DNA from: Anaerolinea sp.
Lineage (GTDB): Bacteria; Chloroflexota; Anaerolineae; Anaerolineales; Anaerolineaceae
DNA length: 59,928 nt
Assembly (NCBI GenBank): GCA_020725865.1
Contig: DYEC01000006.1
Location: forward strand, 1 to 59,928
Direction: 5' to 3'
Below the pieces are notes generated by a model. It ran no database searches and had not been told where the DNA came from. It saw nothing but the letters and a program-made list of their open reading frames with translations. Both the position numbers and the translations under genes were made by a program. Shown here one piece after another: positions 52,441-59,719 of the stretch (position 1 is its first letter; the number at the start of each line of letters is the position of its first letter).

Positions 52441-52530
52441 TCAGCCTCCTTTCGATTTTTCCACTGAACGGTGATCCGCCAGCCGGGGTTGCTCCATGAA
52501 TTCCCCCAGCCCGGCTGAGCAGACAGGTTG
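52441..52530 (-). other. cas10 leader with hairpin
   Basis: From the predicted start near 52524 to the ATG the leader is about 84 bases. It holds an 8-bp perfect stem CAGCCGGG / CCCGGCTG (52480-52487 with 52510-52517). An 18-codon frame (52441-52497) ends one base from the cas10 start. Confidence 0.5.
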
Positions 52531-52580
52531 AGTGTAGTTTGTTTTTCTTGCTTTGTCATGCGGATTTTCCCCTATTTTTG
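52531..52580 (-). promoter_or_regulatory. cas10 promoter with shared activator-like element
   Basis: Minus strand: -35 ATGACA (52554-52559), 17-base spacer, -10 TACACT (52531-52536). The 27-bp element at 52554-52580 (AAATAGGGGAAAA...CCGCATGACA) overlaps the -35 and matches the one at 42568-42594. Its upstream end lies in the last codons of the CARF-LuxR gene. Confidence 0.75.
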
Positions 52581-53456
52581 CGGCGTTTCTGCGCCGCTCA
52601 TGGTGTAATAAATACCCAGCAGGGCAACCAGTTGGGCGCGGTTGACATCTTCCAGCTCCCAGTGCGCCGCCGCTTTGCTGTATGCCGAACGCAGTTGCTG
52701 TTCCACCGTGCGCGGTGAGAGATGCAGCCGCGCGGCAATTTCCTGATCGCTCAACCCTTCTGAAACCAGCAGTGCCACCGCCCGCTGTTCGGCTGGCGTC
52801 AGCACTTTCTGCACAAAAGCGCGGCATTGCGCCAGCCTCCGTTCCAGATTGAGGTGCTGAAAATGCGCCAGCGCCCGATCGGCATCCTCAAAACGGCTCA
52901 ACTCCGCCAGCGCCGGCGAAATGTAACTGCGCAGCAGCACCGGCACCTCGCGCAGGCTCACCTGATCCTCCGGCAGCGGATGCAGGCGCCGGCTGGTCAG
53001 AAAATCCCCTGCCGAGTACAAATGCCACAGCTTATCGCGCTCATCGAAAAGCAACTGCGCCGCTACCATGCCGTAGATCGCCATCGTCTTGCGTCCGCCG
53101 GCAATGCACAGATGCACCTGCTCGCCGGCTTGTTTGGCTTTGTGAATCAGGCGGTAAAACATCTGAAACGCCGCCGCGCTTTCCTCTGGCGTTTCTACAT
53201 CTGCCAGCGGGCGGTCGTTTAAGTAAAGCTGTTCAAAGGTGAACTGAACCGGTTTGGGGTAAATGTGGCTTTCCGCATCTGCCCGCAATGCATCCAGCGA
53301 ACGGGCAATCGCACTGCCGGGCAGCGGCGCAGTGTGTACAACGCAAACATGATGAAGGTCAACTCCCTGATGGAATAGCAAATCTATCGTTGCGGTGATT
53401 ACCTGCGGCTCGCTCCCCAAACCCGCAATCAAACAAGCAGATACGTTGTGCCCCAT
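52572..53456 (-). CDS. CARF (Cas_NE0113/Csm6-like) protein fused to a LuxR-type HTH
   Basis: 294 residues. Residues 1-175 resemble the Cas_NE0113/TIGR02584 CARF group, with the ligand motif CIAGGRKTMAIYG at 117-129. Residues 215-283 are a GerE/LuxR HTH: LTPAEQRAVALLVSEGLSDQ, IAARLHLSPRTVEQQL. No HEPN or nuclease motif is seen. It is likely a cOA-responsive transcription factor, and possibly a ring nuclease. It directly precedes cas10 and has its own promoter. Family assignment moderate, HTH assignment strong. Confidence 0.85.
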   Translation of the reverse strand: MGHNVSACLIAGLGSEPQVITATIDLLFHQGVDLHHVCVVHTAPLPGSAIARSLDALRADAESHIYPKPVQFTFEQLYLNDRPLADVETPEESAAAFQMFYRLIHKAKQAGEQVHLCIAGGRKTMAIYGMVAAQLLFDERDKLWHLYSAGDFLTSRRLHPLPEDQVSLREVPVLLRSYISPALAELSRFEDADRALAHFQHLNLERRLAQCRAFVQKVLTPAEQRAVALLVSEGLSDQEIAARLHLSPRTVEQQLRSAYSKAAAHWELEDVNRAQLVALLGIYYTMSGAETPQK

Positions 53457-53466
53457 CCTTTCCCCG

Positions 53467-53530
53467 CTTCTAGGATGAAATTCCTCGTTATTGTTACCGT
53501 CATTACAAGACTTTCACCCTTCCCTAGAAG
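53467..53530 (-). repeat. Inverted repeat in the CARF-LuxR leader
   Basis: CTTCTAGG (53467-53474) and CCTAGAAG (53523-53530) are perfect 8-bp arms 48 bases apart, one at the predicted transcription start and the other near the ATG. It could be an RNA stem or a pair of regulator sites. Confidence 0.45.
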
Positions 53531-53534
53531 ACAT

Positions 53535-53562
53535 TCTATAACAAAGTGCTGGTAAAAGTCAA
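53535..53562 (-). promoter_or_regulatory. Promoter of the CARF-LuxR gene
   Basis: Minus strand: -35 TTGACT (53557-53562), 16-base spacer, -10 TATAGA (53535-53540). Unlike the cas10 promoter, it matches consensus well at -35 and lacks the 27-bp element. Confidence 0.65.
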
Positions 53563-53603
53563 ATTGAAAACGGGGGTGAAAATTTAACAAATCTGTAAGG
53601 TCT

Positions 53604-53636
53604 CTTCATAAAACCTTCACACTCGCCTGATATATT
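53604..53636 (+). promoter_or_regulatory. Direct-repeat regulated promoter before the zinc-ribbon membrane gene
   Basis: CTTCA at 53604-53608 and 53615-53619 are 11 bases apart (one helical turn), in the pattern CTTCATAAAACCTTCAC, followed by TATATT (53631-53636). This resembles OmpR/PhoB-type tandem sites that replace the -35 box. Confidence 0.5.
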
Positions 53637-53671
53637 CAGAGCATCAGAGAATTTGTTGAATGGAGGCTGCT

Positions 53672-54031
53672 ATGAAAACGGTTTGGAAATGGATCCTCGG
53701 AATACTGGCTGTCGTCCTGCTGGCATTTGTGGTGCTGTTGCCGTTTCTCGGCAGGGCTTGGTTCGGCTGGGCGCCGATGATGGGGTATGGCGTGCGCCCC
53801 ACGCACCCGTTTTGGGGTTGGACTCCTTTTATGGGATGGATGATGGCGGGCAGATTTTTGTTACCCTTGGTTGTGATTGGTTTGCTCATCTGGGCTGGGG
53901 TGACGCTGATCCGCAGTGCTGGCGCTAAGACCGCCCCGCCTGCGCCCCCGCAGACGGCATCCTGTACCCATTGCGGTCAGCCGCTGCAGGTGGGCTGGGT
54001 TGCCTGTCCGTATTGCGGTGAAAAAATCTAA
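53672..54031 (+). CDS. Small membrane protein with C-terminal zinc ribbon
   Basis: 119 residues. Two membrane helices (ILGILAVVLLAFVVLLPFL; LLPLVVIGLLIWAGVTL) separated by a Trp/Gly-rich loop, then a zinc ribbon CTHCGQPLQVGWVACPYCG. The ATG at 53672 has TGGAGG 6 bases upstream; a weaker ATG lies at 53660. The function is unknown. Its promoter carries OmpR-type direct repeats, so stress control is possible. Confidence 0.75.
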   Translation: MKTVWKWILGILAVVLLAFVVLLPFLGRAWFGWAPMMGYGVRPTHPFWGWTPFMGWMMAGRFLLPLVVIGLLIWAGVTLIRSAGAKTAPPAPPQTASCTHCGQPLQVGWVACPYCGEKI

Positions 54032-54073
54032 TCTGGTGAGCGTTGTCGGCTTACCCTGTGCGGCTGGCGCCTC

Positions 54074-55681
54074 TTATTCTGCGCCGGCCGCTTTCTCATC
54101 CCCATATACCATCACACAGTTGCCCCCATGCAGTTTGGCATTGTACAGCGCATAATCGGCGGCGCGTATCAGTTCCTCCGATGTTACGCCGTGTTGCGGA
54201 AACAAAGATACCCCCAACGAAACTTTCGCTTCCAGACGCAGCGCATGATAGGTCAGGCTGATCTGTTCAAATTCCCGCCGCAATTGCTCGGCGCGTTGCG
54301 TGGCGTTCTCCTCGGTAATGTCTGGAAGTACCACTAGAAATTCTTCTCCCCCGAGTCGGCAGGCGATATCGCCTGCGCGGATATTCGCCCTAAGCATTTC
54401 GGCTATTGCTTGCAGTAATCGGTCTCCCGCTTCATGACCATAAGTATCATTAAAGTATTTGAAATGGTCAATATCCAGCATGATGAAAGCGATGGGATAA
54501 GCGTAGCGGACTGCGCGTGCCAGCTCACGCGGCAGAGCTTCTTCCAGAAAGCGGCGGTTATGCAAGTCTGTTAGGGGGTCGCGCAGTGCCTGCTCGCGCA
54601 ATTGTTCCTGTAGAGTTTTATTTTCTTCCAGTTGTATTTGCAAACGCTCATTCAGTTCCTGCAAAGCGATGTAAGCCTGTTCCAGCTCGGTTAAATCCCG
54701 AAGAACGATTAATCGCCCAATTTGCCGTTTTTTATTATCTAATAAGGAGGTAATATGGCAGTTTACAGAGCGTTGTGCACCGTTTGCGGTTGGGATTAAT
54801 AACTTATTGCTTTCCTTTGCATCAATATCTGCCCATTGCGGCAACAGTTCCCAGATTGGTGCACCGTAGGAGATCCGCCGATTAATGTTCAGCAGGGCAC
54901 ACGCGGCGGGGTTGTAGTCTATCACCCGATTTTGCTGGTCCAACACCAGCACCCCGTCGCGCATGGATTCAATCAAAACGGCACGCGCTACTGGCACGAT
55001 CAGCAAAAGTTGGTGATGGAACAAACCGTAGGCAAAGATCGAACTGCTAAACACGAAGACAATGGGCGTCAGATCAAGCTCCGGCAAGGGCTGAAAACCC
55101 AAAAGGGATATCAGATTAATCCCCACCGGCAAAAATGCACCTAGCAGGATGACGCTGGTCTGGCTGCGCGCCAGAATGGTTGATTGCAGATACTGGATAA
55201 CAAGAAAAACCACCGAGATTAGAATCAAGCCATACGAGTAAAAAATGTTGATGTAAAACCAGAATCCGCCTCGATAAATGGTGGTTGAGCCGGGAAGGCG
55301 CTGACCCCCAAAAAACCAGCCGTGCCAAGAATCGGTCCACAATAGAATCAGTGTCAATAGCGGTTCGATCAACAGCGCAACAATCAGCCAACGTTTTAAC
55401 CAGTTTCCCCGATTGGTGATTTGCAGGGTCAGGACAAATAAAGCTGTTGGAGCGATAACCACTCCCAGATAGGTAGCATCCAGCCAGAAAAACGGCTGCG
55501 GCTGATTGGGGCTGAGCCAATGCAATGCATATGTCCCTGCCCAGAACACCATTGCCAGCGCCAATATCATCAGTGGCATCGCGCCGGGCGCGTTACGCCG
55601 CTCCCAAGCAACAATCGCGATGACCAAAGCTACGATTGCGGAAACAACCAGCAACGAGGCGTACAAATAAGCTTGTCCCAC
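54074..55681 (-). CDS. Diguanylate cyclase with 7TM input and PAS domain
   Basis: 535 residues. N-terminal seven-helix His-kinase-N-type sensor (about 1-225), PAS domain (about 240-340; VLVLDQQNRVIDYNPAAC), coiled coil, and GGDEF domain with RLGGEEFLVV. An RAGD inhibitory site lies five residues before GGEEF, so product inhibition is expected. It makes c-di-GMP in response to an unknown membrane signal. No EAL protein is in the window. Confidence 0.93.
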   Translation of the reverse strand: MGQAYLYASLLVVSAIVALVIAIVAWERRNAPGAMPLMILALAMVFWAGTYALHWLSPNQPQPFFWLDATYLGVVIAPTALFVLTLQITNRGNWLKRWLIVALLIEPLLTLILLWTDSWHGWFFGGQRLPGSTTIYRGGFWFYINIFYSYGLILISVVFLVIQYLQSTILARSQTSVILLGAFLPVGINLISLLGFQPLPELDLTPIVFVFSSSIFAYGLFHHQLLLIVPVARAVLIESMRDGVLVLDQQNRVIDYNPAACALLNINRRISYGAPIWELLPQWADIDAKESNKLLIPTANGAQRSVNCHITSLLDNKKRQIGRLIVLRDLTELEQAYIALQELNERLQIQLEENKTLQEQLREQALRDPLTDLHNRRFLEEALPRELARAVRYAYPIAFIMLDIDHFKYFNDTYGHEAGDRLLQAIAEMLRANIRAGDIACRLGGEEFLVVLPDITEENATQRAEQLRREFEQISLTYHALRLEAKVSLGVSLFPQHGVTSEELIRAADYALYNAKLHGGNCVMVYGDEKAAGAE

Positions 55682-55780
55682 CAGGAATCGCCTCCAAATA
55701 AAAGCTCATATCTAAGAGTGACTCTAATTGTAACAAAAAATATTAAGAACGTCTTGCTTTTTGGGAGTTGAATAGACAGG

Positions 55781-55786
55781 TATAAT
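55781..55786 (+). promoter_or_regulatory. -10 box of the MOSC gene
   Basis: TATAAT 41 bases before the ATG at 55828, after a GG dinucleotide. No clear -35 at standard spacing. Confidence 0.4.
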
Positions 55787-55827
55787 AAACATCAGGTAAA
55801 TCTTTGAACGACTGGGAGATTACACCC

Positions 55828-56421
55828 ATGAAAATTGCCGCCAGCGGTAAGGTTGAAGGTGTCTATTTGGGACTAGACAAAACCGATCTGACCAGTACAC
55901 CGCAGAACAAAGCCGAAGCCACCTTTGAGGGTTTCGGCGGCGACCGTCACAGCGGAATCACGCGCCCATCGGATGGACATGTCTCTTATTATCCGCGCGG
56001 CACGCTGATTCGCAATTTTCGTCAGGTCTCGATAGTTTCTGTTGAAGAGCTAGCGGAGATTGCCACAGCGGTTGGGATGAAAGAGATTAAACCCGAGTGG
56101 GTGGGCGCAAACCTGTGCCTCAGCGGCATTCCCCGTCTGACTACCTTACCGCCGGTGACACGCCTGTTCTTTCCCAGCGGCGCTGTCATCACGGTAGAAG
56201 GCGAGAACCTGCCCTGTGCCGCAATGGCACAATCCATCCAACGGCATTGCCCTGACTGGAAGGGGGAACCCGATGCAATTATACGGGCAGCCTTACGGCG
56301 GCGCGGACTGGTGGGATGGGTTGAACGCCCCGGCGTTATTCACGCCGGTGACGAAGTGCAAATCGGCTTTCGTTCTGAAGAACTATACGAATTCTGGCGG
56401 CGTTTCTTCACTGTCGCCTGA
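55828..56421 (+). CDS. MOSC domain protein
   Basis: About 197 residues. MOSC domains bind molybdenum cofactor or handle sulfur/N-hydroxylated substrates. Recognisable parts are GVYLGLDKTDL, EGFGGDRHSGI, WVGANLCLSGIPRL and the conserved Cys in ENLPCAAMAQSI. The frame opens at a TTG at 55804, but ATG 55828 has GGGAG upstream. It stands alone, and no Moco genes are nearby. Confidence 0.87.
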   Translation: MKIAASGKVEGVYLGLDKTDLTSTPQNKAEATFEGFGGDRHSGITRPSDGHVSYYPRGTLIRNFRQVSIVSVEELAEIATAVGMKEIKPEWVGANLCLSGIPRLTTLPPVTRLFFPSGAVITVEGENLPCAAMAQSIQRHCPDWKGEPDAIIRAALRRRGLVGWVERPGVIHAGDEVQIGFRSEELYEFWRRFFTVA

Positions 56422-56472
56422 GGGCAGAAAGATATGACTACGCATCCATTCCTATTGGAACAAAACACGCTA

Positions 56473-56486
56473 TATTGACGTCAATA
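56473..56486. promoter_or_regulatory. 14-bp perfect palindrome upstream of the NBR1-like lipoprotein gene
   Basis: TATTGACGTCAATA reads the same on both strands, 64 bases before the ATG. It could be an operator; the regulator is unknown. Confidence 0.4.
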
Positions 56487-56549
56487 ATTACAAGTTCCTC
56501 AGGTGTTTTGTTTGACCAGTTTGATCTGAAGAGAGGAGTTGTCTGAAAA

Positions 56550-57608
56550 ATGAAAAAACGAACGTTGCTCTCTGCTTTCCTGTTAGTTGCCTTAATCTCT
56601 GTAGCATGTAACCTGACCGGGTTGCAGCCTTCCCCTGTACCCCAGCAAACGGGCGGGGATACGATTGGGACAGCGGTTGCCCAAACCTTAACCGCGGTAA
56701 TCAGACCCACCCTGAGCCTGAATACGCCAACGCAGGCTGTTGCTGGTGAAACTTCACAGCCGACCGTGCCGCCCACTCAACCGCCAACCAGCACACCGCC
56801 GCCAACACTGACTCCTATAATCCCCAGTCTGACCCCGGTTGTGCCAACTTCAACCCCGCCGCCGACATTAACGCCGGTTCCCTGTGACCGCGCGGCTTTT
56901 GTGGCAGATGTGACTGTACCAGATGGTACCAACTTTGCCCCCGGCACAACCTTCGTGAAGACCTGGCGGCTGAAAAATAACGGCTCCTGCACCTGGACAA
57001 CGGCTTATGCGCTGGTCTTTGATAGCGGCAACGCGATGGATGGTCCCGTAGAGGTAGCTTTGCCGGGCAGTGTGGCACCCGGCCAGCAGGTGGACCTTAG
57101 CGTGACCCTCAAAGCGCCGGGAACTGCCGGCACTTATCAGGGATACTGGAAATTGCGCAATGCCAGCGGGGCGCGCTTTGGCATCGGTGCTAATGCTTCT
57201 GGTTCCTTCTGGGTCAAGATCACTGTCGGCAATACTGCCACACCCGGACCCAGCCCAACTGCAACTTTTGTCACCAGCGGCCAGTGCCAGATTTTAGAAA
57301 CCAGTCCCACTTACGGCTCTTCTTTTCCAAAAGGTGCTTCCTTTGACTCGCGCTGGAAGGTCAAAAACGTCAGCAGCAGTGCCTGGTTGACTTCTGAAGT
57401 GGACTTCAAGTATTTGGGCGGTACAGCCATGTATGAAGGCAAAGACGCCTTTGATCTGAAACAGCAGGTGGACCCGAACGGGACAATTGACCTGATTGTA
57501 GATTCGATCGCTCCCTCCAGCGCCGGACTGTACACTATGACATGGGGGCTGGTGAAGAGCGGCACGACTCTGTGCAGTATGTCGGTCACCATCCGCGTCA
57601 CCAACTGA
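56550..57608 (+). CDS. Lipoprotein with NBR1-like Ig domains
   Basis: 352 residues. Signal peptide with lipobox ISVAC (Cys20), a Pro/Thr linker (about 60-110), an NBR1-central-domain-like Ig fold (about 112-225; FAPGTTFVKTWRLKNNGSCTW; GTYQGYWKLRN) and a second, divergent copy (about 245-350; FPKGASFDSRWKVKNVSSSAW). GAGAGGAG precedes the ATG. It is probably a surface-exposed binding protein. Such domains recur in Chloroflexota surface proteins; the ligand is unknown. Confidence 0.86.
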   Translation: MKKRTLLSAFLLVALISVACNLTGLQPSPVPQQTGGDTIGTAVAQTLTAVIRPTLSLNTPTQAVAGETSQPTVPPTQPPTSTPPPTLTPIIPSLTPVVPTSTPPPTLTPVPCDRAAFVADVTVPDGTNFAPGTTFVKTWRLKNNGSCTWTTAYALVFDSGNAMDGPVEVALPGSVAPGQQVDLSVTLKAPGTAGTYQGYWKLRNASGARFGIGANASGSFWVKITVGNTATPGPSPTATFVTSGQCQILETSPTYGSSFPKGASFDSRWKVKNVSSSAWLTSEVDFKYLGGTAMYEGKDAFDLKQQVDPNGTIDLIVDSIAPSSAGLYTMTWGLVKSGTTLCSMSVTIRVTN

Positions 57609-57913
57609 AGCGCTCAAAACGAGCCGCCCCAAAGATTAGAATTTCGTTTTTTGACGGAATCCTACTTGTCAAGCGGCTCGTTTTATGCTATTTTGTAATT
57701 GCATGAGCAGTTGCTGATTAACAATTCGGTTGGGGCGAACAATACCTCTCCGATAGAGCTGTAAGGCGGCTTCCGTAACTGTGTTAGGGATGACCGCGAA
57801 GAGGCGTCTAAGACGTCTCGGTGAAGATGACAGGCCGTACGCAGGACGGCTCCTGCCGCGGGCAGGATGGAATGTCAAGAATCTTCCATTAAGCTTCAGC
57901 ACTGCTCATGTTT
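57609..57913. other. Intergenic stretch with terminator-like repeat and hairpins
   Basis: Apart from the inverted repeat at 57616-57684 it contains GCAGGA-CGGC-TCCTGC and CCTGCC-GCG-GGCAGG hairpins near 57840-57867. A minus-strand GTG frame at 57669-57902 (77 codons, Arg-rich) has a plausible helical end (TEAALQLYRRGIVRPNRIVN), but no clear start or family, so it is not called. Confidence 0.4.
57616..57684. terminator. Bidirectional terminator-like 12-bp inverted repeat
   Basis: AAAACGAGCCGC (57616-57627) and GCGGCTCGTTTT (57673-57684) are perfect arms with T runs in both directions. A nested TTGAC/GTCAA stem lies inside. It follows the NBR1-like gene by 7 bases. The 45-base loop is long for a terminator, so a small inverted-repeat element is an alternative. 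Confidence 0.6.
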
Positions 57914-58579
57914 TTACTTTGAGGTGGTGGCGCTTATGCCGCCACCTTGTTTTTCCAGACGGGCAATTGGTGCAAAGGTTTTGCGGTGGATTGCGCAGGG
58001 TCCAAGTGTACCCAGCGCCTGCTTGTGTGTCGATGTGCCATAACCTTTATGATGGGAGAAGCCGTACCCCGGAAAGTCGTGCTCACAAGCAATCATCCAG
58101 GCATCCCGGCTGGTTTTTGCCAGCACAGAAGCCGCGGCGATGCTCAGAGAATAGCGGTCGCCTTTGATGATCGCTTCCTGCGGCAGGGATACTTCCGGCA
58201 GTCGTAAAGCATCCAGTAGAAGTTGCTGGGGTGTGATCGTCAGTTGTTCCAGTGCGCGCCGCATTGCCAGACGGGTGGCGTTCAGAATACCCAATACGTC
58301 AATCTCTTCCCAGGATGCCATGCCCACCCCCCATGCCAGGGCTTCCTGTTTGATTTTATCTGCCCAATGAGAGCGCTGACGCGGGGTCATCAGTTTTGAG
58401 TCGCGCACACCGGATAATCTCTGCAACAGGGTTTCGTCGGCGGGAAAGACCACTGCCGCTGCTGCCACCGGTCCCGCCCAGGCGCCGCGGCCGGCTTCAT
58501 CCAGACCTGCCAGGCAGGTCAAACCGGCGCGCCAGAAGCGCATCTCGATTGCCAGATCAGGAGTGATGCTCAGGGGCAT
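57914..58579 (-). CDS. rnhB: Ribonuclease HII
   Basis: 221 residues (209 if the second ATG at 58543 is used). Removes ribonucleotides from DNA. The DEDD motif parts are GLDEAGRGAWAGPV (Asp, Glu), LLLDALRLP (Asp) and AAASVLAKTSRDAW (Ser/Lys/Asp region). Its start overlaps the end of the glycosyltransferase gene by 23 bases, which is long; the second ATG would remove the overlap. Confidence 0.95.
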   Translation of the reverse strand: MPLSITPDLAIEMRFWRAGLTCLAGLDEAGRGAWAGPVAAAAVVFPADETLLQRLSGVRDSKLMTPRQRSHWADKIKQEALAWGVGMASWEEIDVLGILNATRLAMRRALEQLTITPQQLLLDALRLPEVSLPQEAIIKGDRYSLSIAAASVLAKTSRDAWMIACEHDFPGYGFSHHKGYGTSTHKQALGTLGPCAIHRKTFAPIARLEKQGGGISATTSK

Positions 58580-59309
58580 AGAAACCGCGTAAATGATTGC
58601 GGCGGATGGCGAGCAGGTCTAATGCCATCTGAAATGAGTCTTTCATCACCCGCACCTTGCTGTTGGCATCAAAATACCATGGGATGGGAATTTCTACGAT
58701 GCGATATCCGCGCAGGCGGGCAATGTAGAGCACTTCGACATCAAATGTCCAGCCGGAAATCGTCTGATAGGGGAAGATGTCTTCAGCGACGGCGGCGCGG
58801 AAACACTTAAATCCGCATTGCGTATCCTGCAATCCGGGCAGTGCCACCAGCCGCACCAGTGTATTGAATATCCTGCCGGTCAGGTGGCGATAGGGCGGCT
58901 CGTTATACCGCACTGCGCCAGGCGCTTCGCGCGAGGCGATGGCAACATCCAGCTCGGGCAACTGCGGCGGGATGAAACGGTTAATCTCTTCAATGGGCAT
59001 AGAAAAATCCACATCCGCAATAAAGCGGTATTCGCCTTTTGCCTCTAATATCCCGCGCTTGACCGCCAGCCCTTTGCCGCGCCGGTCCTCGTGGATCACG
59101 TGTAAATAGGGAATTTGCTGTGTGAAGGATTGTGCCAGCTCCAGCGTACGATCCTGACTCCCGTTCTCAACAACCACGATTTCAACCGAATAGCTCTGCT
59201 TTTGAAAAAAATCATAAGCCTGCGACAATGTTTTTGGCAGGCGGTGCTCTTCGTTATGAGCCGGGAGAATGAGGGAGAGAAAAGGTTTGGTCAAGGCAGG
59301 TTTTGGCAA
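58557..59309 (-). CDS. GT2 glycosyltransferase, dolichyl-phosphate glucosyltransferase-like
   Basis: 250 residues, soluble GT-A fold: LSLILPAHNEEHRLPKTL at the start, VVENGSQDRT, the metal-binding DVDFSM, and the acceptor-side QCGFKCFRA. It most resembles ALG5-type enzymes that make polyprenyl-phosphate sugars for membrane GT-C enzymes. No membrane helix, so it should work at the inner leaflet. Start ATG 59309. Confidence 0.88.
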   Translation of the reverse strand: MPKPALTKPFLSLILPAHNEEHRLPKTLSQAYDFFQKQSYSVEIVVVENGSQDRTLELAQSFTQQIPYLHVIHEDRRGKGLAVKRGILEAKGEYRFIADVDFSMPIEEINRFIPPQLPELDVAIASREAPGAVRYNEPPYRHLTGRIFNTLVRLVALPGLQDTQCGFKCFRAAVAEDIFPYQTISGWTFDVEVLYIARLRGYRIVEIPIPWYFDANSKVRVMKDSFQMALDLLAIRRNHLRGFYAPEHHS

Positions 59310-59342
59310 AGGTAGTAAAAGCCACCCCTGTAGTCAGTTGTA

Positions 59343-59657
59343 TCAGAATAACGGCGCGCCTTGCAGATCATCTCGGTCATTTGGATTGGTGACTTTCTCG
59401 GAAATGATCATTTCGCTGCCCTTAGGACCAAAAAGGCGCACCGGTGCTTTTAGCTGAAATGTACTTGCCAGATATGGCTGCCGTTCGCCAATCCAGACGC
59501 GTTGATTTGCACGCAGACGTTTCAGTAATTCCTGGCGGTCGATCAGGCGAAGGTCAGAATATGTTGGACCGCGCCGTTCGTACATCCGAACCAGTTTAAT
59601 GCGCCCCTGCGGGTCATAGCGCACTGCTTCAATGATGAGATCCGGTTTCCGATTCAT
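59343..59657 (-). CDS. Small conserved-looking hypothetical protein
   Basis: About 104 residues, soluble, basic: MNRKPDLIIEAVRYDPQGRI, KLVRMYERRGPTYSDL, VRLFGPKGSEMIISEK. The start is ATG 59657 or GTG 59669; neither has a good ribosome-binding site. The repeated strand-like segments suggest a small beta-rich fold. The function is unknown. A strong hairpin lies just upstream (59686-59705). Confidence 0.65.
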   Translation of the reverse strand: MNRKPDLIIEAVRYDPQGRIKLVRMYERRGPTYSDLRLIDRQELLKRLRANQRVWIGERQPYLASTFQLKAPVRLFGPKGSEMIISEKVTNPNDRDDLQGAPLF

Positions 59658-59685
59658 TCTGAAATTCACCGTTTTTCAAGAAGAA

Positions 59686-59705
59686 CCGCCGAGGTGTTTC
59701 GGCGG
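59686..59705. repeat. Perfect hairpin before the 78-bp repeats
   Basis: CCGCCGA - GGTGTT - TCGGCGG. The same CCGCC/GGCGG words recur in the 78-bp tandem repeats to the right. Confidence 0.7.
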
Positions 59706-59719
59706 ATTGCATATTATCC

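Noticed and set aside
52441-52827. 128-codon minus-strand frame between the CARF-LuxR gene and cas10
   Set aside because: Mostly an out-of-frame reading of the CARF-LuxR gene. Only its last 18 codons are noted as a possible leader peptide.
57669-57902. 77-codon minus-strand frame after rnhB
   Set aside because: GTG start without ribosome-binding site, Arg-rich and overlapping hairpins and the inverted repeat. A gene remnant cannot be excluded.
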